Shown: positions 20,334 to 31,299, numbered from the stretch's first letter. The stretch is 64,000 nucleotides of DNA from Spiroplasma alleghenense (GCF_003363775.1 NZ_CP031376.1:1178001-1242000); one strand, 5' to 3'. A program made the numbers and translations. The notes: generated by a model not told the origin, from the letters alone.

Positions 20334-20906
20334 ATGAAAAAAATATTAAGTATTTTAGCAGTTATGGGTTTAACCTCCACTGCTGTTATGGGGGTTGTGG
20401 CTTGTACAGAAACCCCAACTAAATCAGCTCAAAACGTTCATGTTTTAGCAAGAGTTTTTAACCAAGCTGTTAGCAAAGCTATTGAAGATAATCCCCTAAC
20501 CCCTTTAGAATCTGGTGTTTTTGATACAGAAGCAATTAAAGCTGATGTAATTAAAAATATGAATGATAAAAAATCAGAATTAGAAGCTGTTGGAATTCAT
20601 TTGATACCCGGGTATTACCAAGAAAATGAATTTTATCAAAAGGCTTTTAAATCTGTAGCTGAATTTAATAAATTAACCCAGAAAGAAAAAGATGATCACC
20701 AAAAGTATTTAACTGAAAACAATTTCAAGCATGAAGATATTATTATCTTTGTTGATTCAACTTTTATAACAGCTTCTTTGGATAACCCAGAAAGAATAAC
20801 CATCAACATTCCAAGATTGAATATTGTAGATTCTGAAGGTTATGATGTCTTATTTAATAACGGTTTTAATTTAACTCAAATGGGTATTGTTAGTGTTAAA
20901 AAATAA
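20334..20906 (+). CDS. Lipoprotein cotranscribed with the amino-sugar PTS
   Basis: 190 residues; signal peptide with lipobox GVVAC. The body is charged with no recognised domain. It starts 4 bp after the PTS EIICB stop, with AAGGAGG overlapping the end of that gene, so it is tightly coupled. This repeats the arrangement of the trehalose operon at the left edge, where a small lipoprotein also accompanies the PTS gene. A hairpin terminator follows. Confidence 0.75.
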   Translation: MKKILSILAVMGLTSTAVMGVVACTETPTKSAQNVHVLARVFNQAVSKAIEDNPLTPLESGVFDTEAIKADVIKNMNDKKSELEAVGIHLIPGYYQENEFYQKAFKSVAEFNKLTQKEKDDHQKYLTENNFKHEDIIIFVDSTFITASLDNPERITINIPRLNIVDSEGYDVLFNNGFNLTQMGIVSVKK

Positions 20907-20914
20907 TTTCATAA

Positions 20915-20948
20915 AAAAAATGAACTTTAATTTTTAAAGTTCATTTTT
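20915..20948. terminator. Bidirectional terminator
   Basis: AAAAATGAACTTTAA/TTAAAGTTCATTTTT hairpin between the convergent lipoprotein and kinase genes. Confidence 0.8.
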
Positions 20949-20966
20949 AAAATAAATTAAATTCTA

Positions 20967-21905
20967 TTAAATTTTTCATACTTTTAATTCATCAATCGAT
21001 TTAAGCAATTCATCAATTAAATCGCTATCTGCGATTTTATTGCAGTATGCCGTTGCGCTTCCACAAACTATTCCCATTTTTAATGCTTGTGCGTAATCCT
21101 TAGTCTTGATGTATTCGCTTAAGAAACCAGCCAGCATGCTGTCACCAGCACCCGCTGCATTTACTAATTTTTTGTTTCAATTTCCAATATTGCATTTTAA
21201 GGCAATATCGTTATTAATAAATATCGCACCTTCTTCACCTTGAGAAATGAGAATATTTTTTACACCTTTTGATAACAAAATTTTAGCAGCCTTAATTAAA
21301 TCGTCTTGCGAAGTAATTTTAATTCCTGTTGTTAAACTTAGTTCTTCGCTATTTGGTTTTATTAAAAACGGTTTTTCTTTAACAGCTAAATTTAATGAAT
21401 CACCAAAAGCATCAACCAAACAATGAGCGCTCAAAGAATTTGTTATTTGAACTATTTCTGAATATATTTTAGCATCAACGCCCGCTGGAACACTTCCTGT
21501 TACTACCACAAAATCATTAGGCTTGATGTTATTTCGTAAGTAATCCTTAAATATTTCTAGTTCAGAATTTTTTATAGTTGGAGCTGTTGCGCTACATTCG
21601 GTTTGATCTTTATCAATAAGTTTAACATTTATTCTGATATCTCCTTCTGAATTAAATTTTTTATACTTAATTTTTATTGAATCCAAGCCGCTGTAGAAAA
21701 ATGGTTCAAGTTTTCCGTTAGAAAAAATAAGAGATTCGTTTGGAACTCTTAAGCTATTCAATAACATTGAAACATGAATTCCCTTACCCGCTGGATACAA
21801 CTCGGTTTCTCTGGGTCTATTAGTTTTACCGCGTACCAAATCATCAAATTTTAAAATATAATCAAACGCGGGGCTAAGTGAAACAACATAAATATTATTG
21901 TTCAT
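20967..21905 (-). CDS. PfkB-family hexose-phosphate kinase (1-PFK / tagatose-6-P kinase type)
   Basis: 312 residues. N-terminal sugar-binding YVVSLSPAFDYIL and PAGKGIHVS, and the C-terminal ATP/anion-hole NAAGAGDSMLAGF, place it in the FruK/LacC group, which phosphorylates fructose-1-P or tagatose-6-P at the free terminal hydroxyl. A UGA-encoded Trp lies just before the GAGD region. With agaS and an aldolase nearby, tagatose-6-P kinase (LacC-like) is attractive. Its own operon is with the beta-glucoside-type PTS, so 1-phosphofructokinase is a real alternative; sequence alone does not decide. Last residues are Val-Trp(UGA)-Lys-Ile. Confidence 0.78.
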
Positions 21906-21959
21906 ATTTTATAAACCTTTCTTTCTAGTTTAGATATTTATAATTTTATCTAATTTAAA

Positions 21960-24152
21960 TTAAACTACAAGCATTTTGGGTGCTAGAGTTTGTTCTTGGA
22001 TTTGTAAGTGATGAATGTCATTTCAAAACTCATCTTTTATAGAATCTAATTTTGATTTTTTGATTTTTTCGATTTCTTTAACTATTTTCTCAATATTTTT
22101 GTAAGCTTCTGCAGTCTTCTCATTCAAATTAATCAAACTTTCATCAACACTTACAGATGTAGTTTTGATTTTATCATCTAATATAGCAATTTTTTTAGCT
22201 TGGAAATCATTTTCTAAAGATTTTTGAATAAGTTCATTTCCCTTAATATATTTTTGATGATTTTCAGAAGCTATTAATTTTTGTCCCTTATTGAATAGAG
22301 AAGCGGTTTTGACTTCTTTAATTTCCAAAGCTTTTTGTAAGGCGTTTTCCAAGTTTAATTTTTTTGTTGTCAATTTTAAATGAGCATTAGTAATTACATT
22401 TAATTTTTTCAATTCTAAAATTTCTTTATTTAAATTATCATATGACTGATTAAGATCTTTTTGACGATCAGTTTTGATTTGTAATAATTGATTTATAAGA
22501 TTTTTATTTAGTTGATTATCTTTTTTATCATCTTCCAAATTATTTATAAATAAATTAACATTATCTCTTATTTCTGGGTTAAATTTTATTAACTCATCCT
22601 TAATTTCATTTGCAAGCGAAATTATAGAAGATTTATTTTTTGTGTTAACTTTTGTTTTAATTAATTTAATAAATTGTTGAGATTTAAAATCAACATCTTT
22701 TGTTAAAAATTCTTGTTTGTTAAATTTTGAAATTGTTTTTAAAGCTAAACTTTTTTCAGTTTTATCTTCTTTTCATAATAAACAAGTTATTAGAATTCCA
22801 AGTCCAAATGTTGCTAGATCAATAATTATTGCTCCAACTAAGTTTTTGTTATAAGCCAAGAACCCTACGATTCCCCCAAGACCAGCCAAACTTTCTAGTC
22901 CGACTGAGAAGATACCAATTAATCAACCACCGATTCCTCCAGCAATAACACCAGTTACAAATGGTGTTCCTTTTGGTAGGTTTACTCCATAAATACATGA
23001 TTCAGTAGGTCCTGAAATAATACCTGGCAACGCAGCGGCGAATGCAGCTGATTTATCAATTGTTTTTCTGCTTTTAATACATACGGCAATAGTTGCTCCC
23101 ATTTGACCTCAAGCAGCAGCAAAGGCTGCAGCTAAGAAAATTGATGGTTCTGCATTTGGTTGAACTAAAGCAGTTGTTGCTGCAAAGAATAAGATGTTGT
23201 GAACCCCAAGTACAACCAATGGTTGTCAAGTAAGCCCTACAATTAACGCTCCCATTCCAAATGGCATTATCATAAATCAATTAAATCCAATTAGCATCGC
23301 ATTTTCGATAACACCCATAATTGGCCCCATTACAAAGAACGCAAGCAAGCCTCCGATTAGTAAAGTTAAAAATGGATTTAAGATAAAGTTTGCTACCGGA
23401 TTAAAGTATCGATCCATTGTTTTCTGTGCATATGCCACAACTACTCCCATAGCAATAAACACCAAGATTGTTGAGTAAAATGGTTTTAGCATAATTTCTC
23501 AGCTACCAATACTAAATAATTTGATTCCTGCCTCTGGAAGAATTGGAGAAATCATAATTAATGCTAATGCAATTGCAATTGGGGTTTTACCTCCTAAATA
23601 ACGAACTGTTGATCACATAGCGATAACACCCATCATTTTGAATCCCGATCCAGCAATTACATTTAAAATAATATCAAATGCATTACCTTTATTTGTGTCG
23701 CTTGGAATTACAACAGCTCCCATTCTCAAAAGTAATTGTTGTAGAGCCATAATTAGACCTACTCCAATTAGGAATGGAATTAATGGACCAAATATTGCCG
23801 ATACTGATTTTAAAAATCTTTTTCAAAGCGAAACGTTTTGCTCTTTAATCAGTCCGTTTGTATTAAAAGAAACATCCTTTTCACCAGATTTCTCAGACTT
23901 TAGTTTAGTCTTAAATAAGTTAGTTACAGTTGAAACTTCTGGTCCAATAATTATCTGCAATTCTCCATTAGATCAAAGCGCCCCACTAATATTTGAAATT
24001 GTTTTTATTTCTTTTATATCAGCCGCTTGATCGCTAAATAGAGTAATGCGCATTCTAGTTGCACAGTGATAAACGTCCTTAACGTTTTTAACACCACCGA
24101 TTTTATCAAGAATATTTTGAACTAAAATTTCTTGTTTTTGATTTTTGCTCAT
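21960..24152 (-). CDS. Beta-glucoside-type PTS EIIBC with coiled-coil tail instead of EIIA
   Basis: 730 residues. EIIB is N-terminal with the active Cys in VYHCATRMRI; EIIC follows with about ten membrane segments, VVLGVHNILFFAA, and GPTESCIYGVNLPKGTPF, where the usual Pro after TE is Ser. BglP-type proteins normally end in a EIIA (Crr) domain with active His. Here the last ~230 residues are instead a soluble Lys/Glu/Leu-rich region (for example KIVKEIEKIKKSKLDSIKDE) that looks like coiled coil, with no EIIA His motif visible. It follows the DeoR-family gene and precedes the kinase. Substrate undetermined. Confidence 0.8.
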
Positions 24153-24224
24153 AATCTCACCTTCTATATAAATAGTTAAGGTTAAAATTATTATTCTAAC
24201 ATAAACTACCTATAATATATCGAA

Positions 24225-24953
24225 CTAGACGTGTATGATTTTTTTTACTCCGTCTAAGGGGGTTCCATCAGTTATTAAGGTAGTTTTGTCAAGATTATCA
24301 ATTAAAATTGGAGCTGATTTGTTTATTTTAGAACTATCAGCTAGCACAAATGTTTCATGACTACATTTGATTATTTTCTTTTTGAAAATAGCTTCTTCAA
24401 CATGGGTAGTATAGATTTTTTCATCAACTACTCCATTTGCTCCAATAAAAGCTTTGTCAAATGAAAAGTTATCAATGAAATCAGTTGCTAAACTCCCAAC
24501 AATTGCGCGGGTTTGCGGACGAATCTCTCCTCCGACAATGTAAAACTTGATTCCTAATTCGATCAAATCCTTAGCATTAGAATACCCGTTTGTCACAATT
24601 GTTATTTGTTTATTTACCAAGTGTTTTAACATTTTATTAGTTGTTGTACCCGTATCAATGAAAATTAATTCACCATTTTGTACTAATTCTGCAGCAGTTT
24701 TGGCAATTAGTTCTTTTTGAGAACTATTCAAATGAACTTTTTCTTCATCTGAATACTCATTGAAACCAGTGCTATTAATAGACTTAGCTCCTCCATAAAC
24801 TTTAATAACAAGTTTTTCAGATTCTAAGTGATTAATGTCGCCAATTATTGTTGGAATTGTTGCATCAACCAATATAGCCATCTCATTGTTTTTTACATAA
24901 CCACGCTCGTTTATGTAATTTAATAATCTTTATCTTCTTTCCTCTTTTAACAT
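24225..24953 (-). pseudogene. DeoR-family repressor with nonsense codon 8
   Basis: The RBS-supported start (GGAGGA 7 bp before ATG at 24951-24953) gives MLKEERR, then TAA (24930-24932), then, in the same frame, RLLNYINERGYVKNNEMAIL and a full DeoR sensor domain (ELIFIDTGTTTNKMLKHL, VTNGYSNAKDL, GGEIRPQTRAIVGSLA). The family consensus there is ERRQ-R/K-LL, so the stop is most simply a CAA-to-TAA change. The recognition helix has IIGD where RRD is usual. A product from an internal start (ATG at 24879-24881) would lack the first part of the helix-turn-helix. It heads the PTS-kinase operon and is divergent from the aldolase gene. Confidence 0.75.
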
Positions 24954-24995
24954 CGGAAAATCCTCCTATAAGTATCATACCGCAAAAACCTTTTA

Positions 24996-25075
24996 AAGTT
25001 TAAAAAAGTTTAAAAAAGTTTAAAAAAGTTTAAAATTAATTAAAATAGTTTAAAAATGTTTAAATTAGTTTAATA
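24996..25075. repeat. Eight-unit 10-bp-phased GTTTAAA array
   Basis: GTTTAAA begins at 24998, 25008, 25018, 25028, 25048, 25058 and 25068, with a degenerate unit (AATTAAA) at 25038, so the spacing is exactly 10 bp throughout. The units are separated by A-rich triplets. The array fills the space between the divergent deoR pseudogene and the aldolase gene and overlaps the latter's -35 region. DeoR-family regulators often bind tandem direct repeats, so this may be their operator; phased A tracts also bend DNA. Confidence 0.8.
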
Positions 25076-25081
25076 TTAGCA

Positions 25082-25117
25082 TATAATTATTTTATAGAAA
25101 TAACTTGATAAGGGGAA
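25082..25117 (+). promoter_or_regulatory. Aldolase promoter -10 and ribosome site
   Basis: TATAAT at 25082-25087, with the -35 position lying inside the last units of the phased array; AAGGGGA near 25111-25117 precedes the ATG. Confidence 0.6.
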
Positions 25118-25123
25118 TTAAAA

Positions 25124-25969
<846 letters not shown>

Positions 25970-25976
25970 TATTCAA

Positions 25977-26010
25977 ATAAAAACCCACACTTTTAGTGTG
26001 GGTTTTTATT
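25977..26010. terminator. Terminator after aldolase gene
   Basis: AAACCCACAC-TTTTA-GTGTGGGTTTTT hairpin. Confidence 0.88.
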
Positions 26011-26066
26011 CTATTAGGCACTCCATGCTTGTCATGGGGGTTTTCATGTTTAATTATGGTTCATTC
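26006..26066 (-). mobile_element. Remnant of the IS150-like element's right end
   Basis: On the minus strand this reads like the last part of orfB and the right end of the 6.2-7.5 kb element: CATGATTAAGCACGAAAA there versus a close ATTAAACATGAAAA here, then CCATGACAAGCATGGAG, almost identical, then TAGAATAAAAA. Codons are no longer readable. Weaker resemblance may extend to about 26180. Confidence 0.6.
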
Positions 26067-26182
26067 AAATATAGGTAAAACTTTTCAGGTATCCCTTAGG
26101 TTAATTTTTATTATTATCTTTGATTGGTATATTTTTATAGCCTTTTATAATTCTGATTTATTATTAAAATATTATCATTATT

Positions 26183-27967
26183 TTATCCAAATCTTCATGA
26201 TGAATTGGCTAAATCAAGATTAGAATTATCTTTAACCTTTACGTCATTTCTATTACCTAATGTAAAAAAATCTTTATAATTATAACTTGGTCCAAGTTGG
26301 TCGGCAGGGAAGAAATAATTTTTTAAATTAAATCAATAATCTGTCGGGTTAGCTGATCTTCAAAAGAAAATATCACCGTTTTTATTAAAAGTCATTTTAC
26401 TTGTTGGAGCATTACCTATATTATGATCTTCGCAAATCTCTAAATTCAAATCTAGTGGCTCTAAGAAAGCGGCCGCCTTAGGATTAGCTTCGACCAATAA
26501 GTCTAAAACTTCAATAGCATTTAATACTTTTCCAGGACTAGTTGACATCAGCGACGTTGGTTTATTGAGAACAAATTGATTACTTTGGTCAACAAGACCA
26601 TCATTATATCCAAAAAATTGCTGTTGAAAATGGAATGAGTCAGTAATAAATTGTTTATAAAGAACCTTTGTATTTTCACTTTTAGGACGTTGTTTAACAA
26701 CAATTTGCTCGTCAGGCAAATCGTATGTCTTTCCTTTATAAGTGAACTTAACCGAGCTAATTGTTGATCTAAAAAGAGCAATGTAGTTTCTTTCCTCATT
26801 CGGATTTAGTTTAAAATTAGAATTGTTTAAACTGTTTTTAAATGTTTTACTTTTGTTCATTAAATTGAACTCTAAATTAAATGAGTTTCAGATTTCTGAA
26901 AAATCCTTATATTGAGCAGATAATTCTTTGATATTTCCAATAGTTTGATAAACATAATTTGGTTTTCATTTTGAATCATTTGAGCTTAGTTCTTCAATTA
27001 GTTTTAGTTCATCACTTTTATTACCTCTTAATGCTGATTGAATCGTTTTCATACATTCACTATTTGAATTAAGCCACGTATCAGTTACCCTAGAAAAATA
27101 TACAACTGCATCAACTGTATCTTTTTTATTAGTTTCAATTATAAAGTTATCATCAAAACTAACAAGTTCATCCTTGAATTTAATCTCTCCAATAATATTT
27201 TTAAATTGATTAAATACCTCATTACTACTATGTTTTTCATTTATAGATTCTGCTGTTTTTCGCAAGTTACCTTTGTCACTTTTAATTTCAAAACTATTCG
27301 CATTTTCAACGGAATTCAAGGTATCAACGTAATTATTTTTTATTTCATTTAATGAAATAGCATCCAGTTTATTTTCTGTGATTGTAATTGAAGTCTTAAA
27401 GTCAATTAATCTTTCAACTTGTTGCTCTTGTTTTTCATTTAGAAAATAGAAGTTAGCTCCGATTGTAACATAAATGGCTACAGAATCTTTTCCATCGTTT
27501 GAAACAACTCTAATGTCTTCGATTGTATAACCATCTTTTAAAGGAGTTTTTCCATCAACTAAAATTGGTTTGTAATTAACATTTGATAAAATTTCAGAGT
27601 TAATTTCTTCTTCCAATTTATCTCAATTAATAATTTCGCTAATGTCTTTTTGAACTTCTAGAGATTCATTTGAATCAAGATTTGTAATTTTTTCTTCATT
27701 AGTTATAAATCAATCAATGCCTTTATCTCCAAAAGGGTAGTCTACTCCGTTATCTCCTCCGTCTTGGGAAACAAAGAAGTAATTATCAAAATCATTTTTT
27801 AAAGTAGAGTTAAAGATTTGTTGAGTAGCTTCAAACAAATTATTTTTTAGTGCCTCATAGTCAAATTCATTTTCGTTAGTAACTTTTTGTTTTTTACATG
27901 AAACCACACTTAACGGTGCTGATACAACTAGGGTTGCAACCCCTAATATACTTAATAGTTTCTTCAT
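26183..27967 (-). CDS. LP2: paralogous surface lipoprotein
   Basis: 594 residues, lipobox LSVVSC. Family marks: FDYEALKNN after the Cys, NVNYKPILVDGKTPLKDG (about residue 125), FEIKSDKGNLRKTA (~225), YIALFRSTISSVKFTYKGKTYDLP (~385) and VKQRPKSENTKVLYKQF. The region in place of the INQYNL block is divergent, so it is a distinct branch. The gene ends SSWRFG with UGA-Trp, a few bases from IS remnant sequence, so its last residues may have been replaced. Its promoter carries a nine-unit TA repeat. Confidence 0.78.
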
Positions 27968-28003
27968 AATTGTTTCTCCTTACAGTTTTATATATCTATA
28001 CCT

Positions 28004-28030
28004 AGTATATATATATATATATAAAGTCAA
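28004..28030 (-). promoter_or_regulatory. LP2 promoter with (TA)9 spacer
   Basis: Same layout as the LP1 promoter: TTGACT (complement of 28025-28030) and TATACT (complement of 28004-28009), but nine TA units (28006-28023) leave only 15 bp between them, two bases short of LP1 and LP3. Confidence 0.7.
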
Positions 28031-28085
28031 ATAGGTGGGTAACGCTCGAGAAATATACAAAGAGCTTTATTGAAAAATTAAAAAA

Positions 28086-28127
28086 ACCAACCTTAAGGAA
28101 ACCTCTTTAGGTGTCCTTAAGGTTGGT
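28086..28127 (-). terminator. Terminator hairpin sharing IS-end sequence
   Basis: Perfect 14-bp stem ACCAACCTTAAGGA with its complement, then seven T on the minus strand, after the ABC ATPase stop. The core AACCTTAAGGA and flanking ACC match the ends of the 11.96-13.4 kb element, so it may be an element remnant now serving as terminator. Confidence 0.65.
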
Positions 28128-28160
28128 GTTTCTATGGGTTTTTATTTGAATATATTTAGT

Positions 28161-28919
28161 TTATTTTTGCTTTGGATCGTTTTTAATTTTTGAAGAGTAA
28201 ATTTCTGAATAATCTTTTTCAACTTTTTTGGTAGTTGATTTCTTATAGATATCTTCAATCGATTCTTTTTTATTATTAAAAACTTTGTTATATTTTGTTT
28301 GCCCTTTTTCAATAATTACTAAGTGGTCTATCATTTCTTCTAACTCATTAATCATATGACTGGTTATCAAAATTCCAACACCCTCTTTTGAAAGCATTTT
28401 TAAAATTTTATGAAATTCAATTCTAGTTCCAACATCCAGATTGGCAGTTGGTTCATCTAGAATTAAATACTCTGGTTGGGTAACCAAACAAATTACTAAC
28501 ATTGCTCGCTTTTGCATTCCCGCACTTAACTCATAAAAAGTTTTCTCGCGATATTCTTTTAACTCAAATTTTTCTAAAAGCATGTCCAATCTTGTTATAG
28601 CTTCTTTTTTATTCATACCACAAAGCAAAGCGTCATGAATTGCAAATTGAAATATAGATATATCTTTTGGATAAACACTTTGATCTGGGAAAAAACAAAT
28701 TTTACTTAAATTGTTATTTTCGTAAATTGATTCATCATTGAGAAAAACTTGTCCCTTATCTTTCTTGTACTCGTTAAAAACACTTTTTAATAAAGTGGAT
28801 TTCCCTGAACCATTATCACCAACCAATCCAATTATTTGTCCTGGTTTTAATTCTAAGCTAAAATCAAATACTCCAGTTCCATTTTTAAAATCCTTTGTTA
28901 CTTCAACTACTTTTAACAT
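28161..28919 (-). CDS. ABC transporter ATP-binding protein (cassette 1)
   Basis: 252 residues with intact Walker A GDNGSGKST, signature LSAGMQKRAML, Walker B YLILDEPTANLD and switch ITSH. It starts 2 bp after the permease stop, so they form a unit with the 34-residue ORF upstream. Very similar along its whole length to the ATPase at 31.3-32.0 kb, including KDISI-QFAIHDALLCGMNK; the two are recent duplicates. Confidence 0.9.
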   Translation of the reverse strand: MLKVVEVTKDFKNGTGVFDFSLELKPGQIIGLVGDNGSGKSTLLKSVFNEYKKDKGQVFLNDESIYENNNLSKICFFPDQSVYPKDISIFQFAIHDALLCGMNKKEAITRLDMLLEKFELKEYREKTFYELSAGMQKRAMLVICLVTQPEYLILDEPTANLDVGTRIEFHKILKMLSKEGVGILITSHMINELEEMIDHLVIIEKGQTKYNKVFNNKKESIEDIYKKSTTKKVEKDYSEIYSSKIKNDPKQK

Positions 28920-28920
28920 T

Positions 28921-30612
28921 TTAATCTAACCTCTTTCTTTCATCTTTGGTTTTACAAAACGACAGATAACCAAAGGTTGCTAAAGTAGTTCCAAAAGCTA
29001 TAAATCCTAAATAGTTTGCTCAAACAGCAAATGGTCTTTTTGTATATATTAAATTACCCTCTTTGTCTAAATTATAGAATGTAAGCGGAGCAATCGGTAA
29101 AGGAGAGTTTTCTGCAATAAAGTGATTTGTCTCTGGATTATTTACTCCCGAAAAATATACCATTTCATAAAATCACATAAATGGATTAATTTGGTAATTT
29201 AAAGCTGCCGCGATTTTTCATCTAAATTTTTCCTCTTCAATTTTTAAGGGATATTTAAAATTCTTAATCAATCGAGAGCTAATCTTATTGAATAAGTACG
29301 AACCTGGAGAATATGGACTTGAATCAATTCAAAAATTGTAATTATAAAAAAAGTTTTTGCTATCTATTTTACCAGTCCAGTTTTTACCAATTACATCATC
29401 ATTTGATCTTAGACTATATTCAAATCTATAAGAATTGACCACTGTTGATTTAAGAACCTCGGTTTCATTCTCTGAAATTTTAACAGTTCCATTATCAAAG
29501 TTTTTAAAATTATCTAAAACTTCTTTTAACTGCTGGGGTTTATTATAATTATTTCCACTACTTTTATAGAAGTAAGAATTTTTAAAATGTTTTTCTTTAT
29601 TCCATTCAGCTTTAATATTTATTGATTTAACAAACTCATAGTAGAGATTGTCTTCAAGAGCTTTTTTTAATTCAGCTTCATTAATTAAAATTCTAGTTTT
29701 TTCAAGACTTGTGTTAAACTTTTTAAAATATTTTTCGACGCTTTTCTCAAAGCTACCTTGTTCTATTAATTCACCAAAATAGGTAATCATTCCATCATTA
29801 AAGATAAGTTTAGTAATATCATGATCTCTAAAAATAGTTTCAAAATCACCATCTATAGGGCCTGCAATATTTTCTTTAAAACTATTTTCTAAATCATTCA
29901 AGCTCTCTGATAATTGAGTTAAAAAATTTGTCTCACTAGTTTGTGTTTGACGTAAATCAAAATTATTTTTAATCGATGGTTCGTAAATATTGCTTGACCA
30001 ATCACCTAGGTCTGGATTGAAAGCGAAAAATATTGGACCAAAAATTGAGAAGAACATGAATAAGGTCATTAATATTCAACCAAATGGAAGCGCTTTTTTC
30101 ATTGATCTAGTTGTGCTGCTTAATAATAAAACAACTCCAAAAATTAAAAAGTCATAGGCAATTAAACTAAAAATACCAACTGCTAAATTTCTAATTATAA
30201 AACCCTTTAAAGGTATGGGAAACATAAGTGATACCAAGATAAAAATCAAATATACTAATAAAATATATGATAAAGTTATTATCTTTAAAGGTGCAAACTT
30301 CGCAAAAAATATTGAGGAATTTTTTACTCCACGACGATTTTCTAAACTTTGAATACCGCTTTTTTCATCCGTTATTGCGATTGTCACTATATTATTAATA
30401 TTCACAAATGAAATTCAAAATATAGATAAAACGATAATGAAAATCATTGCCATTTCAACATCATTTATAATATTTTCCCCTAAAGTCATTGCTAAAATCG
30501 GGATAAGAACAATTAGTGATAATATAATTGCTGTTAAAATAATAAATAACTTGTTTTTAATTATTCTTAAAAGTGAAAATTTAAATATTACTCTTGAATT
30601 TTGACTCATCAT
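28921..30612 (-). CDS. ABC transporter permease with large outside domain (cassette 1)
   Basis: 563 residues. One N-terminal membrane segment (IILSLIVLIPILAM), a cluster through about residue 195 ending in WILMTLFMFFSIFGPIFFAF, a hydrophilic domain of roughly 290 residues, then a final membrane segment (GFIAFGTTLATFGYLSF) near the C terminus. Two adjacent Met codons at 30607-30612 are possible starts; GGCGGAG is upstream. Clearly homologous to the permease at 32.0-33.7 kb, with the outside domain much more diverged than the membrane parts. Substrate unknown. Confidence 0.8.
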
Positions 30613-30616
30613 TACT

Positions 30617-30721
30617 CTATTCTCCGCCAGATTTTAAATTAACAACACGTGTCATTTCAATTTCTTCTTTTTCTCGCTTATACGCAACTTTTATTATGTT
30701 TGATAAATATTTGATTGTCAT
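30617..30721 (-). CDS. 34-residue peptide preceding permease 1
   Basis: MTIKYLSNIIKVAYKREKEE...VVNLKSGGE, with AAAAGGAG nine bases before the ATG and a stop 4 bp before the permease start. The good ribosome site and tight coupling support translation. It may be a leader peptide or the start of a lost gene. Confidence 0.5.
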   Translation of the reverse strand: MTIKYLSNIIKVAYKREKEEIEMTRVVNLKSGGE

Positions 30722-30821
30722 GATATTCTCCTTTTGTACTCCACCGATTTAGTTCAAGTCATAAATATAATAACATAAATAAATGTTATTTATAGTTTGA
30801 ATTACAAATTATTAAAAAGCA

Positions 30822-30866
30822 AAAATCAACCTTTCTAGAAATCGCGATTTCTTTGGGGCTGATTTT
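30822..30866 (-). terminator. Interrupted palindrome, probable terminator
   Basis: Outer arms AAAATCA/TGATTTT enclose AGAAATCGCGATTTCT (30837-30852), a perfect palindrome, with T-rich sequence following on the minus strand after the orphan ORF. AAAAATCAACCTTTCT also occurs at the transposase start of the 12-13 kb element, which hints at IS-derived sequence. Confidence 0.5.
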
Positions 30867-30901
30867 ATGATTATCATTTAAGTCTTTTTTATTAACTATT
30901 A

Positions 30902-31273
30902 TTAATGACTGTTATTTAATATTTTTCTAGCTAATTCATCAAGTTGTGAATCATTAGAATATGAGTGTTGAATATAAGAACCATTTTTATTTTCTAAATA
31001 AACATAAACATTTATAACTTCTTTTGTAAAAGTAGTTTCACTTGTAGCAGCTCCTGTTAAAGCATTATAAGCATCATGTTGATTTAAGAAAAACATGTAT
31101 TGGTTATTAATTTTTTTTCTATGAGTTGTGTAGATACCATCACTGATAACATTTTCAAAACTAATTGTTTTGTTGTTTCAGTTAGCTATTTCATCTTGGT
31201 GAACATAACGAGCTTGTAAGTCTATTCTTTCTTGTAATTTACGAATCGCTTCGTCTTCATTATTTCCTGACAC
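30902..31273 (-). pseudogene. ORF fragment lacking a start, between the two ABC cassettes
   Basis: An open frame of about 124 codons with a UGA-Trp (GNNEDEAIRKLQERIDLQAR ... IANWNNKTISF ... LARKILNNSH), bounded upstream by an in-frame TAG (31286-31288). The only possible early start is GTG at 31271-31273, without ribosome site; the first ATG is at 31096. Composition looks like real protein, so this is probably the C-terminal end of a gene cut during the cassette duplication. No family recognised. Confidence 0.5.
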
Positions 31274-31299
31274 TCTATAGTTAAACTAAAATTTATTTT

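Noticed and set aside
24938-25075. CRISPR-like reading of the GTTTAAA repeats
   Set aside because: Units are 7-10 bp with no unique spacers and no cas genes nearby; it is a promoter-region tandem array.
28738-28929. Plus-strand ORFs mirrored over ABC ATPase genes (also 31563-32110)
   Set aside because: They lie wholly within intact, motif-bearing ATPase genes on the other strand.
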